NCBI GenBank assembly: GCA_023247795.1
Contig: JAHFFT010000011.1
Location: forward strand, 1 to 57,926
Direction of reading: 5' to 3'
Origin: Candidatus Omnitrophota bacterium
Lineage (GTDB): Bacteria > Omnitrophota > Gorgyraeia > Zapsychrales > JANLHA01
DNA: 57,926 nucleotides
The translations under genes and the position numbers were made by a program. Numbering within the stretch: the stretch's first letter is position 1; each line of letters begins with the position of its first letter. Below the pieces are notes generated by a model that saw only the letters and a list, made by a program, of their open reading frames with translations, made no database searches and was not told the DNA's origin. Below, piece after piece: positions 54,419 through 57,926 of the stretch.

Positions 54419-55094
54419 AAAGAATTCGGAAAATATTTGTGTCATCATCCCGGTCTTTAACGAATCCCGTCAAATAGCCAAAATCGTTAAGCAGATTCGT
54501 GAACGCGATCTGGATGTTGTGGTGATTGATGATGGATCGACGGACGGGAGTGAAAAACTCGCATTTGCAGCCGGGGCCGTTGTTATCCGCAATCAAGAAC
54601 GGAATGGCAAGGGGTATTCTCTGCAAAAGGGTTTTGCTTATGCCGTTAAGGATCCCTTTCTGGGTGTGGTGACCATGGATGGCGATGGCCAGCACGATCC
54701 TGCCGATTTGGATGTTTTGATTCAAAAGGCGCATACTTATCCGCACGCGATCATCGTCGGGAACCGCATGGTCGATCATCGCGGCATGCCGTGGATCAGG
54801 ATCTTAACGAATCGTTTCATGTCGTTTCTGATTTCTCGGTATTGTCATCAATACGTCCCCGATACACAGTGTGGATTTCGCTATATCCCTTGTGAGATTT
54901 TGCGGCAGCTGGCCCTGACCGCGAATGCGTACGAAATCGAAACCGAGGTGTTGATTAAGGCCAGCAAACTGGGATTTCGGATTTATTCCTTTCCGATCAA
55001 GACAATTTATGGAGATGAAAAGAGTCGGATCAATCCGTTCAAAGACACCTACCGTTTTATCAAGTACTTAATGAGAGAAACCCGCGGTTTTTAG
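54408..55094 (+). CDS. Family 2 glycosyltransferase (dolichol-phosphate-mannose-synthase-like)
   Basis: The 228-residue cytoplasmic GT-A enzyme has VIIPVFNES, the nucleotide-binding VVVIDDGSTDG (Asp41/Asp42) and the DXD-containing MDGDGQHDPADLD block. The later DTQCGFRYIP motif fits DPM1-like and polyprenyl-phosphate glycosyltransferases. No C-terminal membrane helices are present. It could load a sugar on polyprenyl phosphate for the GT-C-like protein at 5742-7619, but that is inference. It overlaps the acyltransferase gene by 11 bases. Confidence 0.85.
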   Translation: MSLEKNSENICVIIPVFNESRQIAKIVKQIRERDLDVVVIDDGSTDGSEKLAFAAGAVVIRNQERNGKGYSLQKGFAYAVKDPFLGVVTMDGDGQHDPADLDVLIQKAHTYPHAIIVGNRMVDHRGMPWIRILTNRFMSFLISRYCHQYVPDTQCGFRYIPCEILRQLALTANAYEIETEVLIKASKLGFRIYSFPIKTIYGDEKSRINPFKDTYRFIKYLMRETRGF

Positions 55095-55137
55095 CGACTG
55101 TTTTTTGATTTATGAAAATGACGCCGAGTGAGTTTCG

Positions 55138-55851
55138 ATGAATAAAATCTTTTTTTATTTAGAAAGGAAGGTATTTGTTATCGCGCTGGTCACATCATGT
55201 CTGATTCACATTTTGGCAATGGTGTGTTTGCTTTTTGCCAAGTTTTATCAGCATAAGCCGGAAGAAGTGAAGAAATTGGAGGTTGTTTATCAATCGAAGG
55301 TGAGTGAAGCGCAGGAGTTTGAAGCGAAACGCGATGACGGGGACCAGATCAAAGAACGTCCTTTGCTGGCGCAGCCGCAGATGTTGACTAAAAAAGCAAA
55401 GGCGGACCGATCGCTTTTTCAGGAACCGCAAAAAGAGCCTATGAAATGGGAGCCGCAAAAGCAGGCGTTAACTGAAAGTCCTAAACCGGCTGTCCCTTCT
55501 GGAAAACGGCAGATTACGGTGCCAATGCTAGCTTCGGTCAAGGGCGAGCATGTCCAGGGGCTAGATGCTTATGAAAATCGGATCCGTAATAAGATCAAAA
55601 ATCGGGCGTATTTTTTTGTTGATGACCCGGCTTTGAAAAACGGGCAGGTTTATTTGACGTTTGTTCTTGACGCTCAAGGGCGGTTGAAGCAGGTGAAGAT
55701 CGTGGATGAAAAGACCCAGGCGAACAATTATCTGCGGCAGATCGGCCTGCGCAGTGTTCAAGAATCGCAGCCCTTTCCGCCGTTTCCGGCGAATTTGTCC
55801 TTTCCAGAATTGACGTTCAATGTCTTGATTTCCTTTGAGGTTGAAGAATGA
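55138..55851 (+). CDS. TonB-like protein
   Basis: The 237-residue protein has one N-terminal membrane helix (about residues 14-35), a Lys/Glu/Pro/Gln-rich linker (about 40-130) and a C-terminal TonB-type domain. The domain reads YENRIRNKIKNRAYF, GQVYLTFVLDAQGRLKQVKI and SVQESQPFPPFPANLSF. Such proteins link the inner membrane to outer-membrane receptors or complexes across the periplasm. This suggests a diderm cell. No ExbB/ExbD genes are in the window, so the energy partner is unknown; a TolA-like role is an alternative. Confidence 0.75.
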   Translation: MNKIFFYLERKVFVIALVTSCLIHILAMVCLLFAKFYQHKPEEVKKLEVVYQSKVSEAQEFEAKRDDGDQIKERPLLAQPQMLTKKAKADRSLFQEPQKEPMKWEPQKQALTESPKPAVPSGKRQITVPMLASVKGEHVQGLDAYENRIRNKIKNRAYFFVDDPALKNGQVYLTFVLDAQGRLKQVKIVDEKTQANNYLRQIGLRSVQESQPFPPFPANLSFPELTFNVLISFEVEE

Positions 55852-55862
55852 GTCGCGTGACC

Positions 55863-55903
55863 AACCCCGGGAGTTGAACTCCCGGGGTTCAACTCCCGGG
55901 GTT
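55863..55903 (+). repeat. Palindromic repeat after the TonB-like gene
   Basis: AACCCCGGGAGTT-G-AACTCCCGGGGTT is a perfect inverted repeat, immediately followed by another copy of CAACTCCCGGGGTT. It is a hairpin with a tandem extra arm, with no T-run, so it looks like a small palindromic repeat element. Confidence 0.65.
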
Positions 55904-56008
55904 CTCACCTCGCAGGTCAGAAGTGCGGTTGACTTTTTTTGGTGTTGATGTTAAGCTAACATAGTTTTCTACCGACGGAAATAATAAATCCTAGTGAGGG
56001 TTAAAGAG

Positions 56009-56410
56009 ATGACTTTTGAGAAGAAAGTAGATGAGTCTTGGAAAGATTCGGTTGCCGGCGAGAAAGTACAGCCGAATCAGCCAGGGGATGAAAAATCAGA
56101 GCAGCCGCAGGACCAGACCGACACGCAAGCGGACCAGTGGGAAATGAATTTTTTGAATTACATGACCAGCCTTGCTTTCCAGGCGTTGATTTTTTTAGGC
56201 GAGATCCCTAACCCGATGAACGATAACAAGGTCGAAACGAATTTGAACCAGGCCAAAATGCTCATTGATACGCTGACCATGCTGCGGGAAAAAACCAAAG
56301 GCAATCTGTCGAGCGCAGAAGACGATTTGTTGAACAGTTCCATCTATGAACTGCAGATGAAGTATGTTGAGAAGGCGAAGTCTTCGGATTTTAAAATTGA
56401 TTTACCCTGA
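56009..56410 (+). CDS. DUF1844 domain protein
   Basis: The protein has a charged, Gln-rich N-terminus (about 45 residues) and then the conserved DUF1844 stretch: MNFLNYMTSLAFQALIFLGE, IPNPMNDNKVETNLNQAKML, IDTLTMLREKTKGNLSSAED and LLNSSIYELQMKYV. The function of this family is not established. ATG at 56009 is placed behind GAGGG (55996-56000); GTG at 55994 is a longer alternative. It is 133 residues from the chosen ATG and no membrane anchor is evident. Confidence 0.85.
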   Translation: MTFEKKVDESWKDSVAGEKVQPNQPGDEKSEQPQDQTDTQADQWEMNFLNYMTSLAFQALIFLGEIPNPMNDNKVETNLNQAKMLIDTLTMLREKTKGNLSSAEDDLLNSSIYELQMKYVEKAKSSDFKIDLP

Positions 56411-56439
56411 ACATTCCCCCTCCCTAACCCTCCCCACCA

Positions 56440-56458
56440 GCCCCGCCACAGGCGGGGC
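56440..56458 (+). repeat. GC-rich hairpin in the spacer before aroQ
   Basis: GCCCCGCC-ACA-GGCGGGGC is a perfect 8-base stem with a 3-base loop, flanked by CCCTCC-rich and GGGAGG-rich sequence that can extend the pairing. No T-run follows. It resembles an intergenic palindromic repeat. Confidence 0.5.
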
Positions 56459-56510
56459 AAGGGGGAGGGAAGAAAGTTCGTCGGGGAGGTAAGAAGAAGC
56501 GAGAGCGAAA

Positions 56511-56951
56511 ATGAAAAAAATTCTCATCATTCACGGACCTAACCTGCATCTTTTGGGAGAGCGGGAACAGGACATTTACGGGAAGACAACACTTGCTGAA
56601 ATCAATAAGAAGCTTTCCAGTGTTGCTAAGCCGGCAGGGGTCGCGTTAGAGTTTTTCCAATCGAATCATGAAGGTGAGATGGTGGATGTGATCACGGCCA
56701 GCAAAAAAAATGGTTTTGCCGCGATTGTGATGAACCCAGCGGCCTATACCCACACCAGTGTTGCTATCCGCGACGCGGTCATGGCCGTTAAAACCCCGAC
56801 CATTGAGGTCCATCTGTCCAATATTTATGCCCGTGAGGAATTCCGACACAAATCATTGATCGCACCTGTCTGCCATGGCCAGATCACCGGCTTTGGTGTG
56901 AATAGTTATATCCTAGGTCTTGAAGCCGCCATTCGTTTGATCAAAAAGTAA
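56511..56951 (+). CDS. aroQ: 3-dehydroquinate dehydratase, type II
   Basis: AroQ dehydrates 3-dehydroquinate in the shikimate pathway. The 146-residue protein has IIHGPNLHLLGEREQDIYG with the catalytic Tyr, FQSNHEGEMVD, NPAAYTHTSVAIRDA and the His-containing EVHLSNIYAREEFRHKS. Full length for the dodecameric type II enzyme. The next gene encodes an M24B peptidase, a frequent partner (aroQ-pepP-efp-acc). Confidence 0.96.
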   Translation: MKKILIIHGPNLHLLGEREQDIYGKTTLAEINKKLSSVAKPAGVALEFFQSNHEGEMVDVITASKKNGFAAIVMNPAAYTHTSVAIRDAVMAVKTPTIEVHLSNIYAREEFRHKSLIAPVCHGQITGFGVNSYILGLEAAIRLIKK

Positions 56952-56967
56952 AAAACGATCTCAAACT

Positions 56968-57926
56968 GTGAATTCTTCACTTCGCGCCGTCACAAAATTT
57001 TTTCCAACCCAACGTATCGATGCCTATTTGGTGACCAACGATACGGATATTCGCTATCTCACTGATTTCCCGGCGAGTGAATCCTGGTTATTGGTTTTTC
57101 CTAATCAAGCCGTTTACTTAACCGACTTTCGCTATACCCAAGAAGCTAAGCAGGGGTTGAAAGGTGTTGTTGTTAAGCAGTATCAAGAAAGCCTTCATCA
57201 GTTGCTTTTTGAGCTGCTGAAAGCTAAAAAGGTCAAACGTCTTGGTTTTGATGACCGCCATTTCAGTTTGGCTGGTTTTAAAAAGCTGAAAAGCGCTTGT
57301 CCCAAATCCATTCAACTGGTGGCAGCTGATCCATGGGTTGGTGATCTGCGGATGGTCAAACGAGCAGAGGAAATTCAGAAGATTGAGCAGGCCTTACGCA
57401 TTCATCAGCAGGCACTTAAGTTCCTGCGGCCGCTCATCCGACCAGGTATGAGTGAAGTCGAGCTGTTAAAACGTTTGACCCGATTTGTTCAGGATCAAGG
57501 GATGACTTTTTCTTTTAATCCGATCATTGCCTCGGGAGCGAATTCCGCGTTGCCCCATGCGAAGGTCACGGACCGGAAGTTCCGTCGTAACGACGTGGTG
57601 CTGGTGGATATGGGGATTGATTATCAAGGGTATAAGTCTGACTTGACACGAATTTTTGTTTTGGGTAAAATATCGTCTCGTTTTAAAAACGTTTACGCCG
57701 CGGTTGAGGAAGCGCAAGCAGCGGCTATTGCTGATATCCGGCCGGGAAAAAAGTGCAGCGAAATCGATCAGCTAGCGCGTAAGATTTTAGAAAGCAAAGG
57801 GTTAGCGAAATATTTCGGACATTCCTTGGGACACGGCGTTGGATTGGAGATTCATGAAGATCCTCGGTTATCTGCCAAATGCTCAACAGTGCTCAAAGAA
57901 GGAATGGTCGTGACAGTTGAGCCTGG
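56968..57926 (+). CDS. Xaa-Pro aminopeptidase-like M24B peptidase, 5' part (cut by window end)
   Basis: GTG at 56968 opens a frame that stays open to the window end (about 319 codons). The N-terminal creatinase-like domain includes YLVTNDTDIRYLTDFPAS. The catalytic pita-bread domain begins near residue 130. Visible metal ligands are the Asp residues in VLVDMGIDYQGYKSDLTR and the His in GHSLGHGVGLEIHE; the Glu of the VTVEP motif is the last complete block. These enzymes remove N-terminal residues before proline. Neighbours such as efp, accB and accC are expected beyond the edge. Confidence 0.92.
   Translation, partial: MNSSLRAVTKFFPTQRIDAYLVTNDTDIRYLTDFPASESWLLVFPNQAVYLTDFRYTQEAKQGLKGVVVKQYQESLHQLLFELLKAKKVKRLGFDDRHFSLAGFKKLKSACPKSIQLVAADPWVGDLRMVKRAEEIQKIEQALRIHQQALKFLRPLIRPGMSEVELLKRLTRFVQDQGMTFSFNPIIASGANSALPHAKVTDRKFRRNDVVLVDMGIDYQGYKSDLTRIFVLGKISSRFKNVYAAVEEAQAAAIADIRPGKKCSEIDQLARKILESKGLAKYFGHSLGHGVGLEIHEDPRLSAKCSTVLKEGMVVTVEP

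Noticed and set aside
55929..55962. Promoter before the DUF1844 gene (TTGACT ... TAACAT)
   Set aside because: The spacing is 22 bases to the best -10-like hexamer, too long for a standard promoter, so I do not list it as a feature.

Overview
The window is a 57.9 kb piece of a bacterial chromosome in which every supported gene lies on the + strand. It carries the universal ribosomal and transcription gene block of a Gram-negative-like bacterium. Envelope genes (an LpxL-type acyltransferase, PlsC, a TonB-like protein, lipid glycosyltransferases) point to a diderm cell. The very large secreted protein at 46.8-51.4 kb has an N-terminal region that I associate from memory with the candidate phylum Omnitrophota (OP3). 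I hold that placement with moderate confidence, because no database search was possible.

Layout. (1) 1-8.4 kb: the 3' part of obgE, then proB, proA and nadD (proline and NAD synthesis), a phosphohexomutase, a CDP-alcohol phosphotransferase-like membrane protein, a large GT-C-like membrane protein, a 53-residue membrane protein and plsC. (2) 8.4-12.8 kb: a LacI-family regulator; a 489-base non-coding region with a consensus promoter, two palindromic operators, a strong terminator hairpin and a second promoter containing a Fur-family-like palindrome; then rpsA (S1) and tyrS. (3) 12.8-44.3 kb: a consensus promoter, tRNA-Thr, rpmG, tRNA-Trp, secE, nusG, rplKAJL, rpoBC, rpsLG, fusA, tuf, the S10, spc and alpha gene sets, secY, adk, map, infA, rpmJ, rpoA and rplQ. 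The usual rif, str, S10, spc and alpha operons are joined without interruption. rpmD (L30) is absent. (4) 44.3-46.7 kb: an aspartate-type aminotransferase and an isocitrate dehydrogenase-like enzyme, closed by two hairpins, the first a clear terminator. (5) 46.8-51.4 kb: a secreted giant protein with two protein-kinase-like domains in a tandemly duplicated module. (6) 51.4-57.9 kb: lipB with a free-standing lipoyl-domain protein, a UgtP/MGDG-synthase-like glycosyltransferase, an LpxL-like acyltransferase, a GT2 glycosyltransferase, a TonB-like protein, a DUF1844 protein, aroQ, and an M24B peptidase cut by the window end.

The most unusual features are four. First, six long hairpins lie in intergenic spacers, five of them in the S10 cluster, and are built from 7-base words of the form ARGTNNC on the left arm and ACYTGNN on the right arm. 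Second, there is a predicted exported double protein kinase. Third, a LacI operator-promoter drives an apparent small structured RNA rather than a protein gene. Fourth, two essential gene pairs (rpoC/rpsL and adk/map) overlap by exactly 59 bases in the same relative frame.
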